Shown: positions 32,040 to 40,507 of the stretch, in pieces
Numbering within the stretch: position 1 is the first letter of the stretch
Layout: each line of letters begins with the position of its first letter
Source: Streptomyces flaveus
GTDB lineage: Bacteria > Actinomycetota > Actinomycetes > Streptomycetales > Streptomycetaceae
NCBI RefSeq assembly: GCF_014647675.1
Contig: NZ_BMPQ01000017.1
Coordinates: 1 to 64,000, forward strand
Direction: 5' to 3'
Length of the DNA stretch: 64,000 bases
Made by a program: the position numbers and the translations under genes
The notes under the pieces: model-generated
Databases searched by the model: none
What the model saw: only the letters and a program-made list of their open reading frames with translations
Told to the model about the DNA's origin: nothing

Positions 32040-32708
32040 ATGAGTGATCAGGGCAAGGTGTCCCCGGCTCGCCGTCGCGGCCTGGCGGACGAGGTCGCGG
32101 ACCGGATCCGGGAGGCCATCTTCAGCGGGGCCTACTCCCCCGGCGCCCAGCTGCGCGAGGTGGAACTGTCGAGCGTGATGGACGTCAGCCGCGGCCCTGT
32201 GCGCGAAGGGCTGCGTGTGCTGGAGCGCGAGGGCCTGGTCCACTGCGCCTGGCACCGCGGGACGACGGTGACGACACTGTCCACCGAGGACGTCGCGGAG
32301 CTCGACAGCCTGCGCGGCGCCCTGGAAGACCTTGCTGTCCAGCAGGTGATCGCTCGTGCCTCGGACGAGGATCTCGCGTCCATCGCGAAGGCGGCCGAGG
32401 TGATGGAGCGCGTTGCGGACACGCACGAGATGGTCCGCCTGGACATCGCCTTCCACGACACCGTCTTCGCCGCAGCCGGCCACCGGCGACTGGCCGATGC
32501 GTGGGAGGGCATACGGTGCCAGGTCCACCTGTTCCTGCTGACCCGGATCAACCTCAGCACCGAGGGGTACCTCGGCTGCATCCCGCATGAGCACCGCGAG
32601 CTCGTCACCGCGCTGCGCTCCCGCGACACCGACACCGCCCTCCAGCTCTTCGCCGCGCACCGCCGCCATGCCGTCGACGTGGTGACCGGGACCATCGCCC
32701 CGAGCTGA
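32040..32708 (+). CDS. GntR-family (FadR subfamily) transcriptional regulator
   Basis: 222 residues. The N-terminal winged helix (12-80) has IREAIFSGAYSPGAQLREVEL then DVSRGPVREGLRVLEREGLV, the recognition helix typical of GntR. The C-terminal all-helical FCD domain (95-215) carries candidate metal-ligand residues in DIAFHDTVF and HEHRELVTAL. ATG at 32040 is 30 bp from the second palindrome, so autoregulation is likely. The effector is probably a small organic acid or aldehyde-derived compound handled by the VOC/reductase pair; that is inference. Confidence 0.88.
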   Translation: MSDQGKVSPARRRGLADEVADRIREAIFSGAYSPGAQLREVELSSVMDVSRGPVREGLRVLEREGLVHCAWHRGTTVTTLSTEDVAELDSLRGALEDLAVQQVIARASDEDLASIAKAAEVMERVADTHEMVRLDIAFHDTVFAAAGHRRLADAWEGIRCQVHLFLLTRINLSTEGYLGCIPHEHRELVTALRSRDTDTALQLFAAHRRHAVDVVTGTIAPS

Positions 32709-32853
32709 GGGTCGCGCCGCCGCCCTCGTACCTGGGCGACGGTCTGCTCCATCGCGCGGCCAGGTGGGCGCGGCTTCCTCCGTTCCGATGTTCTGGATCC
32801 TCCACCCAGGACTCGAATGCGACTGGCACAGTCAGCGAGAACGTCCGCCACCT

Positions 32854-32927
32854 CCCCTCCGACCGGAAGTCACGCGGAGGAGACCGGCAGCACGTCCGGC
32901 GACAGCGTCCCCGCCCTCGACGCGGAA
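32854..32927 (-). repeat. Left copy of a 74-bp direct repeat (tdk 3'-end fragment), putative attL
   Basis: Bases 32854-32927 are identical to 55380-55453, which contain the last 58 bp of the thymidine kinase gene and 16 bp beyond its stop. Weaker similarity continues leftward (TCAGCGAG near 32832 and near 55356). On the minus strand this copy reads ASRAGTLSPDVLPVSSA and stop; right of 32927 the similarity ends abruptly. The 331-bp gap around it (32709-33039) contains no gene I can support. Interpretation: left attachment half-site of an island inserted at the tdk 3' end. Confidence 0.85.
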
Positions 32928-33039
32928 GAGGCCGAGGAAACAACGGACGAAGACCCCGAGCGCGTCGCCCTGATCCACGAGCGACTCGACCACGGCGAAC
33001 CCGTCACACCGAGTGTGGGGCCCTGCCCTGCGGGACGCG

Positions 33040-33486
33040 CTACTCGTCGGCCTCCTCCGCCCCCGTTTCCGGCACGAGCCCAGCGGCCCGGATGCCTGCG
33101 ACGGCTGCCCGTTCGTCGTTCAGCGAGGTGTCGCCGGTCGCGCCGACCGCGCCCAGCAGGCGCCCCTCCTCGTCCCGTACGAACACGCCGCCCGGGACTG
33201 ACAGCACCCGGCCTCCGGCCAGGGCCGCGACCGAGGTGAAGAACTCGGGTGCGGCGGCGGCCCGCCTGCCGATCTCGCGGTTGTTGATGCCAAGCCCGAG
33301 GACACCCCACGCCTTGGCGACGGCGATGTCCGGCCTGAGCAGCCCGGCGCCGTCCTCGCGCGCCAGCACCACCAAAGTGCCGCCGGGGTCGAGGACGGCG
33401 AGCGTGAGTGGCTCCAGATTCTCCTCGCGGGCGAAGTCAAGACCGGCTTGCACGATGCGGTTCGCCTTGGCCAGGGTGATGCTCAT
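33040..33486 (-). CDS. GlcG/HbpS-like heme-binding family protein (DUF336)
   Basis: 148 residues covering the whole GlcG/HbpS fold: ITLAKANRIVQAGLDFARE, LTLAVLDPGGTLVVLAREDGA, PDIAVAKAWGVLGLG, PGGVFVRDEEGRLLGAVGATGDTSLNDERAAVAGI. Members bind heme or small corrinoid/organic ligands; HbpS of Streptomyces modulates the SenRS redox system. No signal peptide, so this one is cytoplasmic. Good site GGAAGGGAAC before ATG 33486. The end of the EamA gene overlaps its start by 50 bp, indicating co-transcription. Confidence 0.82.
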   Translation of the reverse strand: MSITLAKANRIVQAGLDFAREENLEPLTLAVLDPGGTLVVLAREDGAGLLRPDIAVAKAWGVLGLGINNREIGRRAAAAPEFFTSVAALAGGRVLSVPGGVFVRDEEGRLLGAVGATGDTSLNDERAAVAGIRAAGLVPETGAEEADE

Positions 33487-34477
33487 GTACGTTCCCTTCC
33501 TGTGTCGTTGATCCTTTTCGGCGGAGTCTGCGGAAAGTGCGGAAAGTCCCGAAGGACAGCCCCTGCGCGTACGCCAGTGCCGCAAGGACCAGCGCGGAAC
33601 CCGCAGCCTGCGGCCAGGTGATCCGCTGCTCACCGGTCAGGGCGGCGAAGAGGGCGGCGGCGACCGGTACGGCGAACATCCACAGCATCACGGCCGCCGA
33701 ACCCGCCTGCCCCACCGCCCGGTACCAGACGACCAGCCCGGCCACGGTCACCAGCAGCACGGAGTAGCCGAGCGAGAACCAGCTCAGTGGCTGCCGTGCC
33801 GTTCCGTGCTGGGTGAAACCCGCGATCGCGGCGAGTGCCAGGAGAACTACCGCGCCCGCCGCGGAGGTCCAGGCGGTCACACGCAGCGGGCTGCAGTCCC
33901 TCAGCAGCGGTCGGGTGACCACGGGGTACCAGCCCCACAGTGCGGCGGCGAGCAGGGCCAGGGCGTTGCCATACCACTCGGCGGTCGGAGGGCCGGCCGC
34001 CGAACCGTCCCGACCGAGCACGACGAGGACGACCCCGGCGAATGCCACCGTCCCGGCTGCCGCGGCGCGCCGCGCCGGCAGTGTGCCACGTTCGCCGGCC
34101 AGCCGGGCGAACAGCGCGGTGAAGAACGGTGACAGGGCGATCAGGATTGCCGCGCCGGCGGGCGTGCTCAGCCGGACTGCGGCGCTGAACGCGAGCTGGT
34201 AACCCACGATCCCGACAGCCGCCGACAGCAGGAGGCGCGGCCAGCGGCCACGCGCCACACGCAGCGAGCCCTCGGTCCACCAGGCGAGCATCAGCAGCAG
34301 CGGGGCGGCGAGCAGGAAGCGGAGCGCGTTGAAACCGAGGACCGTGAACTCGCGCAGGCCCCAGGCGTTGACGGTGTAGTTGGCTCCCCAGATCGCGCTG
34401 ACCGACGCGAGTGCCCAGGGCGCCCGCCTGCACGCCCCTTCCCCTTTCTGCCGGGGCCGCTCAGCGCGCCGCGGCAC
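33437..34477 (-). CDS. EamA-family (DMT) transporter
   Basis: About 346 residues with ten hydrophobic segments in two EamA repeats (WALASVSAIWGANYTVNAWGLREFTV onset; second repeat AALWGWYPVVTRPLL onset). Probable metabolite exporter. Start set to the GTG at 34477, which overlaps the end of the amine oxidase gene by 17 bp; no better ribosome-linked start exists, so this is uncertain. It sits between amine oxidase and HbpS-like genes on the same strand, so an exported amine or keto-acid is conceivable but not shown. Confidence 0.8.
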   Translation of the reverse strand: MPRRAERPRQKGEGACRRAPWALASVSAIWGANYTVNAWGLREFTVLGFNALRFLLAAPLLLMLAWWTEGSLRVARGRWPRLLLSAAVGIVGYQLAFSAAVRLSTPAGAAILIALSPFFTALFARLAGERGTLPARRAAAAGTVAFAGVVLVVLGRDGSAAGPPTAEWYGNALALLAAALWGWYPVVTRPLLRDCSPLRVTAWTSAAGAVVLLALAAIAGFTQHGTARQPLSWFSLGYSVLLVTVAGLVVWYRAVGQAGSAAVMLWMFAVPVAAALFAALTGEQRITWPQAAGSALVLAALAYAQGLSFGTFRTFRRLRRKGSTTQEGNVHEHHPGQGEPHRASRS

Positions 34478-35978
34478 GGGCGCCCGCCTGCTCCAGCACA
34501 CCGCGTACCGCCACGAGAGCGGACTCCAGGGCTCCCTGGATCCAGGCGTGTGCGACCGACAGCTGCTCACCTGCGAAGAAGATCCTGGGGCGCTCCGCGG
34601 GGTGGGGTGCGCCCAGCTCCGTCAGGTAGCGGGCGTGCTGACCGGGCGCGAGATAGGCGAACGCGCCGCCGCCGATGCCGGGTTGTTCGTCCCAGTTCCA
34701 GTGAACGATGTCGTCGACGGTGTCGGAGATGCCGGGATGGAGCTGTTCCAGGGACTCCAGGACGAGTCCCGTACGGTCCTCCTCCGGGAGCGTGGAGAAT
34801 CGCCGTGCGTTGCCCTCCCATAGATAGGCGCCTGTCAGTACGGCGGGCTCGTGGGACCGGACAGGTTCGGCCGCAACCCAACTCTCCCCGCTCGGGCGGG
34901 CGTTGTCGGATGGGTACCAGCACTGCTGGATGGGCAGGTCGGTGAAACTGCCGCCGCCGTGGATCCCGTCGGACAGTTCCCACACCCTGCGGTTCACGTG
35001 CACCAGCGTCTTGCTGCTGCTCGCGTAGTGGATGCCGCGCACCGCCTGCCGCTGGGCGGGCGGCAGGCCCGGCTCGAAGCGGATCTGGTCCAGGGCGGGG
35101 GCGGGCAGCGCGCACACCGCCCAGTCGTATCGCTCGTCGAGCCGCCCGCCCAGGCCGCGGCCGAGCACCCGCACTCCGTCGCCGTCGGTGTGTATCCGCT
35201 CGATGTGTGCGGAGAGTCTGATGGTCTGCGGCGGCAGGGCTCGTACGAAGGCGGAGACCAAGGCGTCCATGCCGTCGGTCAGTTCCAACTGCTCGACGTG
35301 GAAGAGGCCGAAGTAGTCGACCAGCACCTCCAGCAGAGAGGCGTGTTCGTAGTGGGCCAGGCCGCTCACCTGACCTGCCAGGTCCCAGGCCTGCGGGGTG
35401 AGCCTGGTGCTGGCGTACTGCCACAGGGAGGTGGACATCAACGCCTCGATCTCCGGGTCGTCCACTTCGCCCGCGAGGACCGCCTTGTGCTGCTCGGGAC
35501 GCAGCCTGTACCAGACGTGGTGCAGCAGTTCTTCCAGCAGCTGCCTCGGGTCACGGTTCTCGGGTCGGGTGAGCCCGTAGCGGTCGGACAGGGTGTGTGC
35601 GTCGCGGGCTCGTACCCGCTGTCCGCGCAGATGGAGGTAGGCGTCCGGGTTGGCATTGACGAACTTCCGTGTGGGCAGCCCGAATTGGCGTACGTAGTGC
35701 AGTGTGGTGTGGTGGTTGGCGGGCAGCCGCATCGCGCCCAGCTCGCCGTGTGTGCCGTCCCAGAAGCGGTGCGTGCGGATCCGGCCGCCGGGGCGTCCCG
35801 CACGCTCGTACACCGTCACTTCCAGGCCCCGGCCGACCAGTTCGTACGCACAGGCCAGTCCGGAGATACCGCCGCCGATCACGGCGACCCGGCCCCCGGC
35901 GCCGCGCCGCGCCTCCATCAGGTCCGCGGGAAACCGGAAGTGCTCGTCAAAAGGGCTGCTCACGTCGGTGTCGGCCAT
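34461..35978 (-). CDS. Flavin monoamine oxidase / L-amino-acid oxidase family protein
   Basis: 505 residues from ATG 35978. FAD-binding motif VAVIGGGISGLACAYELVGRGLEVTVYERAGRPGGRI (dinucleotide GGGISG and the Glu of VYERA) lies at about 31-67, followed by HGELGAMRLP as in L-amino-acid oxidases. The C-terminal FAD motif is RIFFAGEQLSVAHAWIQGALESA. It oxidises an amine or amino acid to the imine with H2O2. No Tat or Sec signal, so cytoplasmic. First gene of the oxidase-EamA-HbpS operon. Confidence 0.9.
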   Translation of the reverse strand: MADTDVSSPFDEHFRFPADLMEARRGAGGRVAVIGGGISGLACAYELVGRGLEVTVYERAGRPGGRIRTHRFWDGTHGELGAMRLPANHHTTLHYVRQFGLPTRKFVNANPDAYLHLRGQRVRARDAHTLSDRYGLTRPENRDPRQLLEELLHHVWYRLRPEQHKAVLAGEVDDPEIEALMSTSLWQYASTRLTPQAWDLAGQVSGLAHYEHASLLEVLVDYFGLFHVEQLELTDGMDALVSAFVRALPPQTIRLSAHIERIHTDGDGVRVLGRGLGGRLDERYDWAVCALPAPALDQIRFEPGLPPAQRQAVRGIHYASSSKTLVHVNRRVWELSDGIHGGGSFTDLPIQQCWYPSDNARPSGESWVAAEPVRSHEPAVLTGAYLWEGNARRFSTLPEEDRTGLVLESLEQLHPGISDTVDDIVHWNWDEQPGIGGGAFAYLAPGQHARYLTELGAPHPAERPRIFFAGEQLSVAHAWIQGALESALVAVRGVLEQAGARAAAR

Positions 35979-36322
35979 GTCACGGGACGCTACGCAGCAG
36001 TGCGGGGCGGATGGTGGAGGCGGTATTGCAGTCGCGTGAAACCATCGGAGGCCGGGCGTCCGCCCCGGTTCCCGGTCAGCAGGGATGCGGGCCGGCAGCC
36101 GGCCGAGCGTACAGGCGCGCGGCACCCGCCCGTCCAGGCCCAGGCGGGCCCGGACCTCCTCGGGTGCACCGGCCACGAACCGTGCCGGACCCAAGCATCT
36201 GGTCAAGGCCTGCCCATACCTACGCTGCCGCTGTGCTTGGGCCGACCTCAGCGACCTGCTTCACCGCAGGATTGGGCGGCGATCACTGGTGCTGTTCGCG
36301 GCGGCTGTGCTTTGCTGGCTCC

Positions 36323-36397
36323 ATGACCGTGCTCGTGATCCGCCGCCACGTCGACTTCGTGCGCGTCACGACCACAGCCTGTACCGCCGGACGCTGA
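36323..36397 (+). CDS. 24-residue leader-peptide-like ORF with RRHVDFVRV motif
   Basis: ATG 36323 to TGA 36397. The product contains IRRHVDFVRVTTTAC and ends TAGR. This matches a class of tiny Streptomyces ORFs I know annotated as putative leader peptides (RRHVDL-VRV core followed by a Cys near the end), found upstream of sulphur and redox metabolism genes and thought to act in cysteine-responsive attenuation. The next gene, nitroreductase, starts 383 bp downstream. The rest of 35,979-36,779 has no gene I can support. Confidence 0.6.
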   Translation: MTVLVIRRHVDFVRVTTTACTAGR

Positions 36398-36779
36398 CAC
36401 CGCGCCCCAGGTGTTCTGCCGCCGGCTCGCGGCTCTGTTCATGCCGCCGTCGCACCCTTGACCGCCCCGGCAATCGTCCCGACCGAGGTGATGAACCACG
36501 CCTTCGGCCGGAGCCGGGGTGGCACCACCGCGAGGTACTGCATCGGAGAACGGCGGACACGCTGATCGCAGCCGTGGGCTCTGGCCGGCTGTATCCGCCG
36601 GCCCGGCAAGCGGAGCCGCGGCGGGCATCCCGGGCGCCGGCCGTGTATGGCGGATCGAGTCGGCGTACGGCCGCGGCAGTTCGCTGATCGAGACAGGGCC
36701 GGCTCGTTCGCCCATCACCGAGCTGACGGCATGACAGCCCCTCCACACTTCACCCATCCATCGAGGAAAGGCACCGAGC

Positions 36780-37388
36780 ATGTCCCCTCGCACCGCGAAC
36801 ACGGCCGTGGCCGTCCACCCGCTGCTCGCCGAGCGCTGGAGCCCGCGCTCGTTCGACGCCAGGCACACGATCACCGACGAGCAACTCGTTTCGCTGCTGG
36901 AGGCGGCCCGTTGGGCACCCTCGGCCCACAACTCGCAACCGTGGCGTTTCCTGGTCGGCCGACGCGGCGACACGACATACCAGCGGCTCTTCGCCACCCT
37001 CCTGTCCGGCAACCGGCTCTGGGCGGGGAACAGTTCGCTGCTGATCGCGGCGGTAACGGCAGAGCGCCTGGAGAACGGCACGCCGCATCACGGCGCCGCA
37101 TACGACACCGGGCTCGCAGTGGCCCAACTGGCGGTGCAGGCCCACGCCTTGGGGCTGCACGCCCACCAGATGGGCGGCTTCGACCCCGAGCAGCTGCGCA
37201 CGTCGCTGGGTATCCCGGACGACTACCGGCCGCTTTCCGTCACCGCGATCGGGGCTCTGGCCGCGGCGGACCTCCTTCCACAGGAACTGCGCGACCGCGA
37301 GACCGTCGCCCGCGAGCGGCGCCCCCTGGCGGAGACCTTCTTCGCAGAGGGCTGGGGCAATTCGTTTCTGGTCCGGCACGACGGTTGA
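36780..37388 (+). CDS. Nitroreductase family protein
   Basis: 202 residues. FMN-binding onset RWSPRSFDARHTITDEQLVSLLEAARWAPSAHNSQPWRF (R-x-S/F...APS-x-NxQPW) and a late GMPDDYRP-like IGIPDDYRPLSVTAIG pattern (here LGIPDDYRPLSV). It uses NAD(P)H to reduce nitro, quinone or related compounds as a homodimer with FMN. Strong site GAGGAAAGG before ATG. Preceded by the leader-peptide-like ORF; 141 bp before the DUF1684 gene on the same strand. Confidence 0.9.
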   Translation: MSPRTANTAVAVHPLLAERWSPRSFDARHTITDEQLVSLLEAARWAPSAHNSQPWRFLVGRRGDTTYQRLFATLLSGNRLWAGNSSLLIAAVTAERLENGTPHHGAAYDTGLAVAQLAVQAHALGLHAHQMGGFDPEQLRTSLGIPDDYRPLSVTAIGALAAADLLPQELRDRETVARERRPLAETFFAEGWGNSFLVRHDG

Positions 37389-37529
37389 GGGGCGCCACAT
37401 GCGTGCACACGGATCCGCCCCCTTCGACCGTTTCCGGTCGGCCCGTGAACCTCACCTCCCTCGCCGTTGCCCCGCACATCACCTCTGACCATCAACGCCG
37501 TATCCCTGCCGTATCCCTCAGGAGTACAC

Positions 37530-38360
37530 ATGACCGTCCAGGATTCCCCCACCGACATCGACGCCTTCGCCGCAGAATGGGAGGCGTGGCACCTGCGGAA
37601 GGATTCCGCGCTCGCCCACGAGCACGGATTCCTCGCCGTCACCGGCCTGCACTGGCCGGCCACCGACCCCCAGCGCTTCCCCGATGCGCCCGGTACCTGG
37701 TCGACAGGCGACGACGGCATCACCGTCGTGCTCGGCGAGGGGGAGGAACTCGTCGTCGACGGCACCGCGGTGCGCGGACGACACGCTTTCGGTGTCATCC
37801 CGGAGCGCGGCGGCGTCAACGCCGTCTGGGGGGATGCGGTGATCGAGATCGCCAAGCGCGGCGGCCACCACCTGATCCGGCCACGGCACCCAGAGCATCC
37901 GCTGCGCACCGCGTTCACCGGGACGCCCACGTACGCGCCGGACCCGCGCTGGGTGGTCACCGGCACGTACACCCCCTTCGCCGAGCCGCGACCGACCACC
38001 GTGGGCGCCGCCGTCGAGGGGCTGCAGCACGTCTACGACGCGCCCGGCAGGATCCGCTTCCGGATCGACGGCCGGGAACTGGGCCTGACCGCGTTCAACG
38101 GGCGCGCACCGGGCAGCCTCATGGTGTTGTTCACCGACGCGACCTCCGGCGTGACCACGTACGCGGCGAACCGCGCCCTGCAGATCGCCGCCCCCGGGCC
38201 CGACGGCGCCGTGGTGCTGGACTTCAACCGCGCCACCAACCTGCCGTGCGCCTACACCGACTTCGCGACCTGCCCACTGCCGCCCGCCGAGAACCGGCTC
38301 CCCGTCGCAGTCGAGGCCGGTGAGAAGATCCCCCACGAGCGGAAGCCGATCGCGCAGTGA
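37530..38360 (+). CDS. DUF1684 protein
   Basis: 276 residues. Features typical of DUF1684: EWEAWHLRKDSALAHEHGFLAVTGLHWP near the N-terminus, DPRWVVTGTYTPF in the middle and VVLDFNRATNLPCAYTDFATCPLPPAENRLPVAVEAGEK at the end. Function unknown; no signal peptide. ATG with AGGAG 6 bases upstream. Often found near nitroreductases or transporters in actinobacteria, as here. Confidence 0.88.
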   Translation: MTVQDSPTDIDAFAAEWEAWHLRKDSALAHEHGFLAVTGLHWPATDPQRFPDAPGTWSTGDDGITVVLGEGEELVVDGTAVRGRHAFGVIPERGGVNAVWGDAVIEIAKRGGHHLIRPRHPEHPLRTAFTGTPTYAPDPRWVVTGTYTPFAEPRPTTVGAAVEGLQHVYDAPGRIRFRIDGRELGLTAFNGRAPGSLMVLFTDATSGVTTYAANRALQIAAPGPDGAVVLDFNRATNLPCAYTDFATCPLPPAENRLPVAVEAGEKIPHERKPIAQ

Positions 38361-38514
38361 GCACCTCGTCCCTCCCCCCGGAAACGGTGCCGGCCTGAGC
38401 CCATCCACTGCCGTGGGCCGCCGAGCGGGGCGCGAATTTCAGTATGCGGGAAATTTCGTCTCGCATATCGATACCGGGTTGTCCCGCACGGCGTGATCGA
38501 TCAGTCTTCTGTCC

Positions 38515-38607
38515 ATGTCCAGTCACCGCCTCTCCGAACGCGCCGGCTTCCGCCTGGTGCTCATCGGTGTGCACGCGCACGCGGTGTCCGACATCGACTG
38601 TCGCTGA
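38515..38607 (+). CDS. 30-residue leader-like ORF ending DIDCR, upstream of oligopeptide ABC operon
   Basis: ATG 38515 to TGA 38605. Product MSSHRLSERAGFRLVLIGVH, then AHAVSDIDCR. The penultimate Cys and the placement 172 bp upstream of the ABC operon resemble Streptomyces leader peptides, though it lacks the classic RRHVDL core. No Shine-Dalgarno sequence is evident, so translation may be leaderless. Upstream, TATGCG (38443-38448) and CGCATA (38462-38467) form a dyad around GAAATTTC, a possible operator for the operon. Confidence 0.45.
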   Translation: MSSHRLSERAGFRLVLIGVHAHAVSDIDCR

Positions 38608-38779
38608 GTCCCGGGCTCGAAGAGGCGCTGCTCGCCTCCCCGTTGTCACCATCCCGAGCCCGATCCGGCACGACCACTCTTCCCGTGTCGTCGGTGCGGT
38701 CTCGCACAACTCAGCGCTCACAGCCAGCTGTTCACTGCCTTCCGACGGCACTACCGCCCCGAAAGGCAGCCATCCCCCC

Positions 38780-40507
38780 ATGCGTGAACGCAGACTGATA
38801 TCCCAGCGCGCCACCGTGACCGCCGTCAGCCTTGCCCTCCTTGGAGGACTCGCGGCCTGCTCCGGGCCGAAGGACAACGCCGCGAACTCCGGAGAAGGCG
38901 GCGGAAAGCCCGCCAAGGGCGGCAAGCTCACCGTGCTCAACTCCGAGGCGCAGTCGGACTTCGACCCGGCCCGCCTGTACACCTCCGGCGGCGGCAATGT
39001 CCCCTCGCTGGTCTTCCGTACGCTGACGACCCGCAACCGGGCGGCCGGTGCCGCGGGCACGAAGGTGGTCCCCGACCTCGCCACGGACCTCGGCACCCCC
39101 AGCAAGAACGCCACGGTGTGGACGTACACGCTCAAGGAGGGGCTGAAGTTCGAGGACGGCTCCGCCATCACGTCCACCGACATCAAGTACGGCGTGGAGC
39201 GGTCCTTCGCCGCCGAACTCTCCGGCGGGGCCCCGTACTTGCGCGACTGGCTGATCGGCGGCGACACCTACCAGGGCCCCTACGAGTCCGGCAAGGGCAA
39301 GAAGACGCTCGACTCCATCGAGACGCCGGACGAACGGACCATCGTCTTCAAGCTGAAGAAGCCCGTCGGTGACTTCCCCTACCTGGCGACCCAGACTCAG
39401 TTCGCGCCCGTGCCCAAGGACAAGGACACCGGCACCAAGTACGAGGAACACCCGGTCTCCTCCGGACCGTACAAGGTCGTCAAGAACACCAACGACGGCG
39501 AACGGCTCCAGCTGGAGCGCAACCCGCACTGGTCCGAGAAGGCCGACGACCAGCGCAAGGCATACGCCGACACCGTCGACGTGCGCTCCGGACTCGACCC
39601 GGCGGTCATCAACCAGCGGCTGTCGACCAGTTCGGGGGACGACGCGAGCGCGGTCACGACGGACACGAACCTCGGCCCCGCCGAGCTTGCCCAGATCGGC
39701 CAGGACAAGGCCCTGAAGTCCCGGGTCGGCGTCGGGCACTTCGGTTACACCAACTACCTGGCGTTCAACCCGAAGGTGAAACCGTTCGACAAGCCCGAGG
39801 TACGGCAGGCGATCTCGTACGCGATCGGCCGTAGCAGCGTCATCAACGCCGTGGGCGGCTCCTCGCTGGCCGAGCCCGCCACCACCTTCCTGCCGAACCA
39901 GAAGGCCTTCGGCCACACGCCGTACAACCACTTCCCGGCGGGCAAGAACGGTAACCCGGCGAAGGCCAAGGAGGTGCTGGCGAAGGCCGGTTACAAGAGC
40001 GGGCTCACCGTGACCCTCACCCACTCCACCGACGAGGGCGAGATGGGACCCAAGGTCGCCTCGGCCGTACAGCAGTCCCTGGCGAAGGCCGGCATCACGG
40101 TGAAGCTCAAGGGCCTGGAGGGCAACGCCTACAACGAAAAGCGCTGGGCCGCCGCCGACGCACCCGGGTTCTTCCTCAGCCGCTGGGGCGCCGACTGGCC
40201 CGCCGGCTACCCGTTCCTCGCCCCGATCTTCGACGGCCGGCAGATCGTCAAGGACGGCGCCAACTTCAACAACGCGCAGCTCAACGACCCCGCGATCAAC
40301 AAGGAGTTCGACGAGATCCACGAGCTCACCGACCTGAACGCCGCGGCCGAGCGGTGGGGCGCCCTGGACCAGAAGATCGGTGAGCAGGCCCTCACCGTGC
40401 CGCTCTACCACCCGGTCTACCAGCGGCTGGTCGGCAAGGACATCAAGAACGTCGTCATCAGCGACTGGACCGGCGTCCTCGACATCTCGCAGGTGGCGGT
40501 CAAGTAA
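38780..40507 (+). CDS. Family 5 oligopeptide-type ABC substrate-binding lipoprotein
   Basis: 575 residues. Signal peptide with lipobox LAAC (Cys about residue 34) after MRERRLISQRATVTAVSLAL, so anchored to the membrane exterior. SBP_bac_5 features: DFDPARLYTSGGGNVPSLVFRTLTT, VWTYTLKEGLKFEDGSAITSTDIKYGVERSF, YLAFNPKVKPFDKPEVRQAISYAIGR. First gene of a four-gene importer; its stop overlaps the next start (TAATG). Ligand unknown; peptides or nickel-like chelates are possible. Confidence 0.92.
   Translation: MRERRLISQRATVTAVSLALLGGLAACSGPKDNAANSGEGGGKPAKGGKLTVLNSEAQSDFDPARLYTSGGGNVPSLVFRTLTTRNRAAGAAGTKVVPDLATDLGTPSKNATVWTYTLKEGLKFEDGSAITSTDIKYGVERSFAAELSGGAPYLRDWLIGGDTYQGPYESGKGKKTLDSIETPDERTIVFKLKKPVGDFPYLATQTQFAPVPKDKDTGTKYEEHPVSSGPYKVVKNTNDGERLQLERNPHWSEKADDQRKAYADTVDVRSGLDPAVINQRLSTSSGDDASAVTTDTNLGPAELAQIGQDKALKSRVGVGHFGYTNYLAFNPKVKPFDKPEVRQAISYAIGRSSVINAVGGSSLAEPATTFLPNQKAFGHTPYNHFPAGKNGNPAKAKEVLAKAGYKSGLTVTLTHSTDEGEMGPKVASAVQQSLAKAGITVKLKGLEGNAYNEKRWAAADAPGFFLSRWGADWPAGYPFLAPIFDGRQIVKDGANFNNAQLNDPAINKEFDEIHELTDLNAAAERWGALDQKIGEQALTVPLYHPVYQRLVGKDIKNVVISDWTGVLDISQVAVK

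Noticed and set aside
32817..33239. Plus-strand ORF across the left 74-bp repeat (EEAEETTDEDPERVALIHER)
   Set aside because: The first part is the antisense of the tdk tail and the rest overlaps the HbpS-like gene; chance frame.
36085..36687. Plus-strand ORF of about 200 codons before the nitroreductase
   Set aside because: Arg/Pro/Ser-rich translation without motifs; it overlaps the leader-peptide frame, which fits a known class better.
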